Origin: Pseudonocardiales bacterium
GTDB lineage: Bacteria; Actinomycetota; Actinomycetes; Mycobacteriales; Pseudonocardiaceae
NCBI GenBank assembly: GCA_019241525.1
Contig: JAFAWY010000094.1
Coordinates: 1 to 57,102, forward strand
Reading direction: 5' to 3'
Length of the DNA: 57,102 bases
This document shows, in pieces, positions 1 to 8,545 of this stretch. Made by a program: the position numbers and the translations under genes. Each line of letters opens with the position of its first letter. Position 1 is the stretch's first letter. The notes below the pieces were generated by a model. The model worked only from the letters and a program-made list of their open reading frames with translations, was not told the DNA's origin and did not search any database.

Positions 1-50
1 CCGTGGACCCCGGCGAACGCAGGGTGGGACCCCAACCAGTGAGGTGCAAG

Positions 51-521
51 ATGGCCGAGCTTCCACCGCCCCCAGAGGGAATCGTGCTGACCCACTTCAT
101 CGTCTCGGACGATGTCGAGCGCTCTCGGCACTTCTACACCGAAGTACTCGGCGGCAGGCTGGTCTACTCCGGCCCCGGGGGGCTGACCTATGTCGCGCTG
201 TCCAACAGCTGGATCATCATCAACGCCGGCGGAGGCCCGACCGACGACAAGCCGGCGGTCACCCTGGAGACGCCACGCGATCCCGACCGGGTCAGCAGCT
301 TCCTCAATATCCGGGTCAAAGACATCGAGGCCGTGTACGCCGAATGGAGCGCCCGGGGTGCTCAATTCCTGACGCCGCCGAAACAGCACCAGTACGAGAT
401 CCGTTGCTACATCCGCGATCCCGACGGTCATCTGATCGAAGTGGGGCAGACCACGGACCCAGAGGGGGACTGGTCGCCCGCTCACTGGCCATCCAGTACG
501 CCCGCCGAGGAGTCCGAGTGA
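51..521 (+). CDS. VOC-family protein (glyoxalase/dioxygenase fold)
   Basis: A protein of about 156 residues with the beta-alpha-beta-beta-beta layout of the vicinal-oxygen-chelate superfamily. It opens with 'LTHFIVSDDVERSRHFYTEV', where the His is the usual first metal ligand. The second half carries 'IRCYIRDPDGHLIEVGQT', the standard DPDG-H-x-I-E ending with the Glu ligand. The ATG at 51 is preferred over the GTG at 3 because GAGG lies 7 bases upstream and the VOC domain starts soon after. The substrate cannot be told from sequence: family members include lyases, dioxygenases and antibiotic-binding proteins. The upstream neighbour lies outside the window, and downstream is a gene-poor stretch before the IS element. 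Confidence 0.85.
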   Translation: MAELPPPPEGIVLTHFIVSDDVERSRHFYTEVLGGRLVYSGPGGLTYVALSNSWIIINAGGGPTDDKPAVTLETPRDPDRVSSFLNIRVKDIEAVYAEWSARGAQFLTPPKQHQYEIRCYIRDPDGHLIEVGQTTDPEGDWSPAHWPSSTPAEESE

Positions 522-905
522 ATTCCGAGATCACCGGCGAAATCCCTCACATCGACGGTGGCCAGTCCCCCGTGTCCGTTGCCAGGCAAGTCGGCCCACC
601 GGCTGTTCAAGCCACTGGCGGTGACCTGCGCGGATAATGTTCCTTGGCACACTCGTCGACGGGTGCGAGCGGCTCCGATGCCCTCCCGGCGCCGATGTGC
701 GCGTTTTGATCTTGGCGAGGTCGTCTGTTGCGTCGCGTTGAACAGCGACGATTCGCATAGGCCGAGTTGAGTGACATAAACCTCGAACGGGCCGGATTGA
801 AACGCCGTCGGACCAACTTCGGTGGCAACGGACACCTGTCCCGTCTCATCGATGATGACACACTCCGAGTGTCGAGCGATGCTCTGACCAGCGGCGATAT
901 TTGGA

Positions 906-960
906 TGCGTCAAGTTGGGTGAGACGGCGTTACCAGGACCGTCTCACCGATCATGACGCA
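906..960. repeat. Long imperfect palindrome (22-bp arms, 11-base loop)
   Basis: Arms 906-927 and 939-960 are inverted copies of each other with 19 of 22 matching positions. The inner 10 bases (GGTGAGACGG / CCGTCTCACC) are perfect, and the outer TGCGTCA / TGACGCA pair is also perfect. No gene ends just before it on either strand and no T-tract follows. It is therefore more likely an operator, a mobile-element end or a structured RNA than a simple terminator. Confidence 0.6.
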
Positions 961-1183
961 ACTCGGTGAGGACCTCATCAGGCTGACGACGATTGCCGCT
1001 GGCAGCGGTCCGGGCCGCATCAACTAGCTGAGACAACTGACCGGATGCGTCAGGCTCTATGGGACTGCGCCAAGTGCGATGAGACCGGACAACACCCCGG
1101 TGGCTTTGTCAAGGCAACGTGGGCCCGGGATGACAAAGTTAGGTGGCTCCATTAGTTGATCTTGGGGTGACTGTGATGGTCGA

Positions 1184-1270
1184 TCATTGGTTGAGGTTGA
1201 AGAGCTGGTCGCCGTTGTCTGCGCCGAGTAGGAAGGTGAAGCGGATCAGGTCGTGGCGCGGTCGCGTCTC
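1184..1270 (-). pseudogene. Possible 3' remnant of a gene abutting the IS element
   Basis: Read leftward from the IS left end, one frame gives a compact, protein-like tail ending 'FTFLLGADNGDQLFNLNQ' and a stop at 1184-1186. It has no start codon of its own and runs straight into the IS inverted repeat, as expected if the element interrupted or truncated a gene. The other side of the IS (after 2726) offers no clear matching 5' part. The parent family is not recognised, so this is an inference from frame quality only. Confidence 0.3.
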
Positions 1271-1275
1271 ACGGT

Positions 1276-2726
1276 CGGTGTAAAAGGAGACGGACGTAGG
1301 TTCCTCTCGAAGGTGATCAAGCCACGAGAGGAAGGAGCCCACGTCCGTGCCGAAGAGGGTATCGCCGTGCGAGCGGCTGCACGCACAGATCGATGAGGTG
1401 TTCGCTGGCGGCGTCGATCTGGCCGTAGCCCTGGAGCGGGTCGCCCAGCTGGGAGCCCAGCTGTTGCTGCAGGCCGCGATCGAGGGCGAGGTGGCGGCGT
1501 TTTTGGGCCGCGAACGCTACGAACGCAGCGCTGCGTGCGAGCACGCCCGAGTGGGACTGCGCAATGGGCACTGCCCGACCACGATCAAGACCACCGCCGG
1601 GTCGGTGACCGTGCAGCGACCGAAGCTGCGCGGCACGACCGAACGGTTCGCCTCCCAGCTGTTCGGGATCGGGGTGACCAAGACCAACGCGCTGGAAGCG
1701 CTGGTGATTGCCGGGTTCGTGCGCGGGCTGTCCACCCGCGACATCGAGGCCACCCTGGTCGAAGCCCTGGGCGAGCGGGCCGGGGTGTCGCGCTCGACGG
1801 TGTCGCGGGTGCGTGAGGAGATCAAGACCCAGTTCGACGCCTGGTGCGCCCGCCGCCTCGACGAGGTGGAGCTGGACTACCTGTTCCTGGATGGGTCGCA
1901 CTTTAAGTATCACGCGAATGCCGCCGCCGAGCCGGTGCTGGCCGCGTGGGGCATCGACACCGCCGGCAAGCCGGTGTTCGTCGGTTTGGAGGCCGCAGCC
2001 AGCGAGTCCGGCGACGCCTGGGAAGGGTTCTTGACCGGTCTGGGTGAGCGCGGGCTGGCGTGCCCGCTGCTGGTCATCTCAGACGGCGCCCCCGGGTTGA
2101 TCGGCGCGGTGGAGCACACCATGGGCGCCGCGCTGCGCCAGAGGTGTTTGATCCACCGAGCCAGAAATCTCCTCTCGAAGGTGTCGAAGAACGCCCAGGC
2201 CGAGGTCAAGGCCGACTACTGGGCGATCTTCGAGGTGCCCGACGACGTCGATCCGGGCCTGGACGCGGTCGCCTACGTGCAAAAACGCATCGACTCCTTC
2301 GCCGCCCGCTGGCGCGAGTCCTACCCCGGCGCGGTGCGCGCCCTGCTCAGCGACCGCGAGTCGCTGACGGTGTACCTGCGTTTCCCTCGCGAGCACTGGG
2401 CAAGGGTGCGCCACTCCAACTTCATCGAGCGCACCTTCGGCGAGAGCCGCCGCCGGGTCAAGGTCATCGGCCGGCTGCCCGGTGAGCACTCCTGCCTCAA
2501 GCTCGTCTGGGCCGTGCTCGATCGCGCCTCGGCCGGCTGGCGCGGATTCACTCAGACCCCGACCGGACTACGGCTACTCCAAGACCTACGCCGGTCGCTG
2601 CTCGAACCACCGACCCGGCTGTCCCCACGCCGCACCGACACCGGTGCGGCACCACCAGAAACTGTCGGTGCCATCGCATAACATCAAGCGCATCGAGCGG
2701 AGCCCACGTCCGGGCTTTTTACACCG
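1276..2726 (+). mobile_element. IS256-family insertion sequence, about 1.45 kb
   Basis: A mutator-type transposase gene is bracketed by terminal inverted repeats of about 24 bases. The left end begins CGGTGTAAAA at 1276; the right end, read on the minus strand from 2726, also begins CGGTGTAAAA. Both continue into a GGACGT-G/A-GG match. Length and layout fit IS256 elements. An exact 8-9-bp target duplication is not visible: the flanks CTCACGGT and CTCCTGGG match at only 5 of 8 positions. The insertion may be old, or one flank may have been rearranged. Confidence 0.85.
1347..2681 (+). CDS. IS256-family (mutator-type) transposase
   Basis: A 444-residue DDE transposase that moves the element around it by cut or copy of the terminal repeats. 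The probable catalytic triad is intact: D182 in 'YLFLDGSHFKY', D246 in 'LVISDGAPGL' and E366 in 'IERTFGESRRR'. The typical IS256 N-terminus ('EGEVAAFLGRERYERS', then 'GLRNGHCPTTIKTTAGSVTV') is also present. Length is normal for the family. The GTG start at 1347 follows GAAGGAG by about 9 bases. No frameshift or internal stop is seen, so the enzyme looks functional. It is the only transposase in the window. Confidence 0.95.
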   Translation: MPKRVSPCERLHAQIDEVFAGGVDLAVALERVAQLGAQLLLQAAIEGEVAAFLGRERYERSAACEHARVGLRNGHCPTTIKTTAGSVTVQRPKLRGTTERFASQLFGIGVTKTNALEALVIAGFVRGLSTRDIEATLVEALGERAGVSRSTVSRVREEIKTQFDAWCARRLDEVELDYLFLDGSHFKYHANAAAEPVLAAWGIDTAGKPVFVGLEAAASESGDAWEGFLTGLGERGLACPLLVISDGAPGLIGAVEHTMGAALRQRCLIHRARNLLSKVSKNAQAEVKADYWAIFEVPDDVDPGLDAVAYVQKRIDSFAARWRESYPGAVRALLSDRESLTVYLRFPREHWARVRHSNFIERTFGESRRRVKVIGRLPGEHSCLKLVWAVLDRASAGWRGFTQTPTGLRLLQDLRRSLLEPPTRLSPRRTDTGAAPPETVGAIA

Positions 2727-2909
2727 CTCCTGGGACGCCACCCAAAGCCACCCTCGTTGCAGCTGGTGGGTAGCCCGGGCGGTAGCCGATGGGAAACACA
2801 TTTGGGTGCTGGCGTGGAAGACGGATGAGCGCTCATGGGCCAGTCTGGAGTCTGAGGGTCATAGCTGATCTGGCGAGCAGGTCAGCTTCAAGGTGATCGG
2901 GAGGCCGGC

Positions 2910-3764
2910 ATGGACATCGCGGTGTTGGGCATGGGACGGATGGGTCGCGCGCTGGCTGGCAGGTTGCTCGAGAGCGGCCACCGGGTTGCGGTGTGGAACC
3001 GCTCGAAGGACAAGGCCGGCGAGATCGTGTCCCAGGGTGGCCGGGAGGCAGACAGCATCGTCGACGCGGTGGATGGGGTCGATGTCGCGATCACCATGCT
3101 TGCCAACGACCATGCGGTCAGGGAGGTGGCATTGGGGGAGCTGCGGTCGGCGATCGCTCATAAGACCATCTATGTCGATTGCTCAACGGTGTCGCCGGCG
3201 CTGAGCGGCGAGCTCGCCGAGGCGTTTCCTGGCCGCTTTCTTGCGGTGCCCGTGGTTGGCAGCCCTCTCGCGGTACGCGCGGGACAGGCGGTATACCTCG
3301 CCGGCGGCAACGGCGATCTTATCGACCGTCTCGCTCCGGCCCTGTCGTCGCTATCCAGCACCGTCCGGCGATATGACACCGCGTCACTGGCACTGGCTGC
3401 CAAGGTGACAAACAACCTGCTGCTGCTGTCCCAGGTCATCTCCCTGGCAGAGGCATTTACCGTGGGTCGCAGCGGTGGTCTTTCCGACGATCAGCTGCGA
3501 GAGCTCTTGAGCAGCAGCCCCCTGCTGCCACAGGGGCTGAAGAACCGGTTCGAGGGTGTACTGACCGGTTCGCAGGATCCTTGGTGGACCACTGTGCTCG
3601 GCGCCAAGGATGCCGGGTTGGCCATCGATATCGCCCGAGGGGCCGATGTGGACCTACCGCAGGCCACTGTCGTACAGCAGCTCTATGAAAAAGCAGCGGC
3701 CGAGGGTCTGGATGACGCCGACATCTCTGCCGTGACGCAGCTCTACCAGGACGGCACGCCTTAG
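2910..3764 (+). CDS. NAD(P)-dependent oxidoreductase, 3-hydroxyisobutyrate dehydrogenase / 6PGDH-like family
   Basis: A 284-residue reductase. The N-terminal Rossmann fold starts at residue 1 with 'MDIAVLGMGRMGRALAGRLL' (GxGxxG), followed by 'VAVWNRSKDKA', whose Arg after the second strand suggests NADP preference. The substrate motif is near 'VDCSTVSP', and the C-terminal all-helical domain has 'AAKVTNNLLLLSQVISLAEA', where the conserved catalytic Lys sits in the 'KVTNN' helix. Family members reduce or oxidise beta-hydroxyacids or imines; the exact substrate is unknown. The start is set by GGGAGG 8 bases upstream. It is a single-gene unit, convergent with the cyd genes. Confidence 0.9.
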   Translation: MDIAVLGMGRMGRALAGRLLESGHRVAVWNRSKDKAGEIVSQGGREADSIVDAVDGVDVAITMLANDHAVREVALGELRSAIAHKTIYVDCSTVSPALSGELAEAFPGRFLAVPVVGSPLAVRAGQAVYLAGGNGDLIDRLAPALSSLSSTVRRYDTASLALAAKVTNNLLLLSQVISLAEAFTVGRSGGLSDDQLRELLSSSPLLPQGLKNRFEGVLTGSQDPWWTTVLGAKDAGLAIDIARGADVDLPQATVVQQLYEKAAAEGLDDADISAVTQLYQDGTP

Positions 3765-3792
3765 TCAGGTTGCAGCGACGTGACGCCAACCG

Positions 3793-3918
3793 TCAGCCGG
3801 CTTCCAGGAATGTGATTACTTCCAACACGCGATGCTGATCGTCCTCGGTCTCTGGAAGGCACAGCTTGGCCCGGATGCTGCGCCCGTGCTTCGCTGCGTC
3901 ACCGTCTCGACCGGAGTA
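3793..3918 (-). other. Coding-like fragment after cydB
   Basis: Beyond the cydB stop, a different minus-strand frame reads as a plausible protein tail ('AKHGRSIRAKLCLPETEDD' then 'VLEVITFLEAG') ending at 3793. No start codon or ribosome-binding site lies in the part that does not overlap cydB. It may be the 3' remnant of a lost gene or a chance open frame. Confidence 0.25.
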
Positions 3919-3919
3919 A

Positions 3920-5152
3920 CTAGCCGTGAATACGGGATTCGGTCTGCTGACTCGGATCTGCCGCGGCGAGGCCGAAAGTCGATATCGCGCAGGCGAACAG
4001 GCAGATGATGCCGAGAGCGAGGACCCAACCGGAGTTGGCGATGACAGTCATGCCGACACCGATGAGGAAGGTGGCCGCAGCGAATGCCGCGAGTAAGTGG
4101 TTTTGCTCTTTCCGGGGGGTGCGCGGCGGAAGGATGGTCGCGCTGGGGGTGTCTGCGGGGTCGAGGCGGCCGCGCAGGACGAGGCGGAACAGCAGGAGTA
4201 GCGAGGGCACCAGCACGATCGCACCGCAGGCGACGGCGATAATGGTGGCCAGCAGCGTCGGGCGGCTTGCGGCGGCTTGATCGATAGTGAGCCCGGGCAG
4301 CACGCGGGGCCTTTGGGCCAGGGCCCAACCCGCAACGATCGCTGCGACGGCCAAGGCCGCCGAGGCGCGGGCCGGGCCGAAGTGGCGGCGCCAGACCAGG
4401 AACAGGGTCATCAGGCCTGCTGCGACTGAGACGCCGACCGCTGCGATGCCGCCGTCGCTGGTCAGACCGTGGAACAGGGCAGGGGCGTCGGAGCGGACGA
4501 CGACCAGAGCGGCCAGCGCGAGCGCACCTGCGCATAGGCCGGAGACGAGGGCGCGGGCGCGGAAGTCAAGCTCCAGCGTCCGCTCACCCAGCCGGTGTGC
4601 GTCGGCGGCAAGGTAGACCGCGGCGAGGTAACCGCCGGTGGCCACGGCCAGTGCACCGATGACCACCGAGGTGGGATTCAGCCAACTGGTGACGGGGTCG
4701 CCGGCAGCGTTGCCAACCGGAACACGACCAGACGCGATTCCTCCCACCACCGTGCCCAGCGCGAATGGGGTCAGGATCGAGGACAGCGCGAAGAGGTTTT
4801 CGATCGGGTGCTGAGCGCGGGACGTATCGAGCTGGCCACGCAGCGCGTAAGACGCCCCGCGCAGGATGATCCCGACCGCGGCGAGAAACACGGGTATCGC
4901 CAGGGTGGACATGATCGACCCGAAGACCACCGGGTAGGCGGTCCAGCACACCACCAGCACGAAGATCAGCCAGACGTGATTGGCCTCCCACACCGGACCC
5001 ATGGCATGCCGCGCGTGGTCGCGGACGGCCACGCGGCTGGCTGGTCCGCCACCGGCCAGCAGCGTCCACAGGCCAGCGCCGAAATCCGCGCCGGCCAGCA
5101 CGGTGTAGGCGGCCAGACCGGCGAGGATGAAAGCCATCGGGATTTCAGCCAT
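3920..5152 (-). CDS. cydB: Cytochrome bd ubiquinol oxidase subunit II (CydB) with C-terminal extension
   Basis: The second membrane subunit of the bd-type terminal oxidase, which carries electrons from quinol to oxygen at the inner membrane. The start is the ATG at 5152 ('MAEIPMAFILAGLAAYTVL'); it overlaps the cydA end by 8 bases. Family landmarks are 'GADFGAGLW' and 'VWEANHVWLIFVLVVCWTAY' near residues 20-70, followed by repeated membrane helices. At 410 residues it is longer than usual (about 330-380). After the expected last helix ('SLLLLFRLVLRGRLD', about residue 330) come a charged linker and two further hydrophobic helices. That extension is the odd feature of this copy. It is the last gene of the lut-cyd operon. 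Confidence 0.93.
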   Translation of the reverse strand: MAEIPMAFILAGLAAYTVLAGADFGAGLWTLLAGGGPASRVAVRDHARHAMGPVWEANHVWLIFVLVVCWTAYPVVFGSIMSTLAIPVFLAAVGIILRGASYALRGQLDTSRAQHPIENLFALSSILTPFALGTVVGGIASGRVPVGNAAGDPVTSWLNPTSVVIGALAVATGGYLAAVYLAADAHRLGERTLELDFRARALVSGLCAGALALAALVVVRSDAPALFHGLTSDGGIAAVGVSVAAGLMTLFLVWRRHFGPARASAALAVAAIVAGWALAQRPRVLPGLTIDQAAASRPTLLATIIAVACGAIVLVPSLLLLFRLVLRGRLDPADTPSATILPPRTPRKEQNHLLAAFAAATFLIGVGMTVIANSGWVLALGIICLFACAISTFGLAAADPSQQTESRIHG

Positions 5153-6500
5153 GGCGATCCACCTCAAGTGGCGCGCGACTGAACCGGCGCAGCAGCCACG
5201 CGACCCCACCCGCCAGCGCCAGGTAAACCACGATGAGCGTGCCGTAGCCGACGGGGATACCGCGCGCCTCGGTGACGGCGTCGGTGGTGCGCATGACGTG
5301 GTAGACGATCCAGGGCTGGCGCCCGACCTCGGTGGTGATCCAACCCGCCCACAGCGCGGTCACCGATAACGGGCCGGCGAGCATCACTGCCCGGTAAAAC
5401 CAGGCAGAGTTGGGTAGGCGTCGATGACGTAACCGAACGTAGAGGTACACCACGCCCAGCAGCGCCAGCAGCGTGCCGATCCCGACCATCGTCTGGAAGG
5501 AGAAACGGACCACGTTGACCGGCGGCTGATCTGCGATCGGTACCGCGTTGAGGCCTTGGACGGTGGCGTTCGGATCATGGAAGGCCAGCAGGGACAGCAG
5601 GCGCGGGATTTCGATGCCGTAGACGACATCGTGGCCGTTGTACCAGCCCAGCAGGTGCTCCGGCGCGCCGCGGGTGGTCTGCCCGAGGCCCTCCAGAGCG
5701 GCCAGTTTGGTGGGCTGCGCGCTGGCGACCTCGCGCGCGGCCCAGTCACCGATCACGACTTGTAGCGGTGCGGCGATCGCCGCGGCCGACAGCGCCACCG
5801 TCAGCGCGGTGCGCTCGTAACGGCCCCAGCGACCGCGCAGAAAAGCCCAGGCATAGGCGCCGGCGACAAGGAAACCGGCGACGATGTAGCCGGCGAAGTA
5901 CATGTGCACGAACTCGTGCCAGAAAAAGGAGTTGCCGAACAACGCTGACCACGGGTGTTCGTTGACGGCGCGGCCCTCCTGGAGGGTGAACCCGCCGGGG
6001 TGGTTCATCCAGCCGTTGACGGAGATGACGAACAGCGAGCCGGTCACTCCCGCGATGGCTATCGGGATGCCGGACAGGAAATGCGCCCGTGGTGGCAGGC
6101 GGTCCCAACCGTAGACATAAATCCCGATGAAGATCGCCTCGATGAAAAAGGAGAAACCTTCTAGCGTGAAGCCCAGCCCGAATACGTTGGCAAAATTGGC
6201 CATGAACGCCGGCCAGAGCAGCCCGAATTCGAAGCTCAGGATTGTCCCGGTCACCACGCCGACGGCGAACAGCGCCAGCATGATCTTTGACCACCGCCTG
6301 GCCAGCGTGCGAAACAGCGCGTCGCCGGTGCGCAGGTAACGCCACTCGCAGTACAGGACCATCGCGGGGAAGGCGATCCCGAAGCACACCAGGGGGATAT
6401 GCACGGCCAGCGACAGCGCCTGCATCTGCCGCGCCTGCGACAGGTAATCCTGATCAACGGACGTAAACACACCGCCGACGGTCGCGAGAAGTCCGGTCAC
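5145..6500 (-). CDS. cydA: Cytochrome bd ubiquinol oxidase subunit I (CydA), short Q-loop type
   Basis: The heme-bearing quinol-oxidising subunit of cytochrome bd, 451 residues. Visible landmarks are the first heme-ligand His in 'LAVHIPLVCFG' (about residue 34), 'FSFFIEAIFIGIYVYGWDRL', the His-rich helix 'WHEFVHMYFAGY' (about 190-200), and 'WITTEVGRQPWIVYHVMRTT', which holds the GRQPW signature and probable Met ligand (about 390-405). The length is near that of short-Q-loop enzymes rather than the 520-residue E. coli type. The GTG start lies only 18 bases after the lutC stop, so it is almost certainly cotranscribed with lutABC. No cydCD genes are in the window. Confidence 0.95.
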   Translation of the reverse strand: MTGLLATVGGVFTSVDQDYLSQARQMQALSLAVHIPLVCFGIAFPAMVLYCEWRYLRTGDALFRTLARRWSKIMLALFAVGVVTGTILSFEFGLLWPAFMANFANVFGLGFTLEGFSFFIEAIFIGIYVYGWDRLPPRAHFLSGIPIAIAGVTGSLFVISVNGWMNHPGGFTLQEGRAVNEHPWSALFGNSFFWHEFVHMYFAGYIVAGFLVAGAYAWAFLRGRWGRYERTALTVALSAAAIAAPLQVVIGDWAAREVASAQPTKLAALEGLGQTTRGAPEHLLGWYNGHDVVYGIEIPRLLSLLAFHDPNATVQGLNAVPIADQPPVNVVRFSFQTMVGIGTLLALLGVVYLYVRLRHRRLPNSAWFYRAVMLAGPLSVTALWAGWITTEVGRQPWIVYHVMRTTDAVTEARGIPVGYGTLIVVYLALAGGVAWLLRRFSRAPLEVDRHG

Positions 6501-6518
6501 CTCAATTCCCCCTTTGTG

Positions 6519-7124
6519 TTAGCCGGCGATGACGACCTCAAGGCGACGGGGCCCGTGCACGCCGGCGACGCGCACCATCTCGATGTCGACGGTGGCCGAC
6601 GGACCCGAGATGAAGGTCAGCGGCCGCAGCGGGTCGAGTTTGGCGATCGCCTCGGGGAGCGAGCCGACGATCTGGTCGGAGCGCACCACGCACAGGTGGT
6701 AGTCGGGCACGAGGGACAGCGCTCGCCGGCCCATGCCGGTACTGCCGTCAAGCACGATGGTCCCGGTCTGCGCGATGGCCACGGCGCAGGTGGTTACCAC
6801 CGCATCGGCGCCGTCAAGCACCTGCGAGTCCAGGGGCGGGGTGTCTCGCAGGGGCTCCAGGCCCACCAACCACGCCGCCGGTATGCCCTCCGGTGCCACG
6901 ATCCGGCGGGCCTGACGCTCCCGCAGCGTGGCAACGACCGTGGGGCCTAGCTCGCTTTCGGGGACGCGGTGTGCCTGCGCCTGATAGTGGTGCAGGCGGG
7001 CAATGAACGTCTCAACTCCGTCGCCGGTGCGGGTGCGGTACTCGCGCGACAGGTCCGGGGCCGGTGCGGGTGCCGGTGCGATGGCCTCCCGGACCCGGGT
7101 GAGGATCTCATCGCGGGCACTCAC
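6519..7124 (-). CDS. lutC: Lactate utilisation protein C (LUD domain)
   Basis: A 201-residue LUD-domain (YkgG/DUF162) protein, the third component of the LutABC L-lactate oxidation system. After an N-terminal helical part ('DEILTRVREAIAPAP') it shows the LUD core: 'VVTTCAVAIAQTGTIVLD', 'LVPDYHLCVVRSDQIVGSLPEA' and the closing 'FISGPSATVDIEMVRVAGVHGPRRLEV'. The start is the GTG at 7124, which overlaps the lutB stop as GTGA; the frame is open further upstream to 7163, but that extension lies inside lutB. It is tightly coupled to lutB and followed after 18 bases by cydA. Confidence 0.92.
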   Translation of the reverse strand: MSARDEILTRVREAIAPAPAPAPDLSREYRTRTGDGVETFIARLHHYQAQAHRVPESELGPTVVATLRERQARRIVAPEGIPAAWLVGLEPLRDTPPLDSQVLDGADAVVTTCAVAIAQTGTIVLDGSTGMGRRALSLVPDYHLCVVRSDQIVGSLPEAIAKLDPLRPLTFISGPSATVDIEMVRVAGVHGPRRLEVVIAG

Positions 7125-8545
7125 TGCTGGTCTCCCCGTTTGGTGACGGATCGGCTGACCCACCAGTCGCGAAACGACTGGCGGGGCGGCTCGGGCAGAT
7201 CACGGACCGCGGTCCAGCGGGAGATCGGTGGCGGGCCGCCGTGACGGAACAAGCGCATCAGTGGTGCCAGCCGCAGCGCCCGTGTCCAGCGACGGCGACC
7301 TCTCATCACCGCGCCCGCGGCAGCGAACAGCGCGCCTTCCGCCGAGGGCTGCTTCGCCTTGACGACGTCGTGACGCAGCTTGACCAGTACAGTCGGGATG
7401 TCGATCTTGACTGGGCAGACTTCGTAGCAGTAGCCGCACAATGAAGACGCGAACGGCAGCGTCGCGGCGTGCTCGACCCCGACCAGTTGCGGCGTCAGGA
7501 CCGCGCCGATCGGCCCCGGGTAGGTGGCGCCGTAGGCGTGGCCGCCGGTGCGCTCGTACACCGGGCAGACGTTCAAGCACGCCGCGCACCGGATGCAGCG
7601 CAGCGCCTGGCGCCCGATCTGGTCGCGCAGCACGTTGGTGCGGCCGTTGTCGAGCAGCACGATGTGCACCTGCTGCGGGCCGTCGCCCGGAGTGACACCG
7701 GTCCAGACCGAGTTGTACGGGTTCATCCGCTCGCCGGTGGACGATCGAGGCAGCAGCTGGAGGAAGACTTCCAGGTCCCGGAAGGTCGGCAGGAGCTTCT
7801 CGATCCCGACCACCGAGATGAGCGTGTCCGGCAGGGTCAGGCACATGCGGCCGTTGCCCTCCGATTCGGCCACCAGCAGTGATCCGGTCTCGGCGATGGC
7901 GAAGTTGGCCCCACTGATCGCCACCTTGGCCTGCAAGAACTTGCGTCGCAGGTGCCGGCGGGCGGCTTCGGCCAGCGCGTGCGGGTCATCGGACAGGTCG
8001 GCAGGTGCGTCGCCCATTTCGCGGAGGAAGATTTCCCGGATCTCCCTGCGGTTTTTGTGGATCGCCGGGACGACGATATGGCTGGGCCGGTCGTGGCCCA
8101 GCTGCACGATGAGTTCTGCCAGGTCGGTCTCATACGCGTTGATGCCTCGCTTGGCCAAGGCCTCGACCAATCCGATTTCCTGGGTCGCCATCGACTTGAC
8201 CTTGATCACTTCACGCTCGCCGGTCGCGGCCACCAGCGAGCTGACGATGCAGTTGGCCTCGTCGGCGTCGCGCGCCCAGTGCACATGGGCTCCGCGCTGG
8301 GTCGCTGCCTGCTCGAACTGCTCAAGGTAGCGATCGAGGTGCGCCAGCACCTCGTCCTTGATCGCCGCACCGGCGGTGCGTAGCTGCTGCCAGTCCGGCA
8401 GTTCCTCGACCATCGTGGCGCGCCGCTGGCGGATCGTGCTGGTCGCGTTGCGGATGTTGCGGCGTAGTTGCGCGTCGTTCACCGCCTGCTTGGCGTTGGC
8501 CGGGAACGGCGGGTTGTCGACCCAGATGGTCTCGCCCGCGCTCAT
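7121..8545 (-). CDS. lutB: Lactate utilisation iron-sulfur protein B (LUD plus 4Fe-4S)
   Basis: A 474-residue iron-sulfur protein of the lactate oxidation complex. The N-terminal LUD-type half includes 'NFAIAETGSLLVAESEGNGR'. The second half has two ferredoxin-type cysteine clusters, 'CIRCAACLNVCPVYE' and 'LCGYCYEVCPVKI', for two 4Fe-4S centres. The ATG at 8545 overlaps the lutA stop as ATGA, the usual sign of translational coupling, so the longer open frame to 8683 is not used. It likely passes electrons from lactate to the quinone pool, which the downstream cydAB products would then oxidise. Confidence 0.94.
   Translation of the reverse strand: MSAGETIWVDNPPFPANAKQAVNDAQLRRNIRNATSTIRQRRATMVEELPDWQQLRTAGAAIKDEVLAHLDRYLEQFEQAATQRGAHVHWARDADEANCIVSSLVAATGEREVIKVKSMATQEIGLVEALAKRGINAYETDLAELIVQLGHDRPSHIVVPAIHKNRREIREIFLREMGDAPADLSDDPHALAEAARRHLRRKFLQAKVAISGANFAIAETGSLLVAESEGNGRMCLTLPDTLISVVGIEKLLPTFRDLEVFLQLLPRSSTGERMNPYNSVWTGVTPGDGPQQVHIVLLDNGRTNVLRDQIGRQALRCIRCAACLNVCPVYERTGGHAYGATYPGPIGAVLTPQLVGVEHAATLPFASSLCGYCYEVCPVKIDIPTVLVKLRHDVVKAKQPSAEGALFAAAGAVMRGRRRWTRALRLAPLMRLFRHGGPPPISRWTAVRDLPEPPRQSFRDWWVSRSVTKRGDQQ

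Larger units (their letters stand above)
522..1275. other. Gene-poor stretch left of the IS element
   Basis: No convincing gene is visible in about 750 bases. Minus-strand open frames start near 913 and 861, but they lack a clear ribosome-binding site and show no family motif. The stretch holds a long imperfect palindrome (906-960) and, next to the IS element, a short coding-like tail on the minus strand (1184-1270). This looks like decayed or mobile-element-associated DNA. Confidence 0.5.

Noticed and set aside
482-913. 143-codon minus-strand frame
   Set aside because: No ribosome-binding site, no family motif, uneven codon quality, and its start overlaps the long palindrome at 906.
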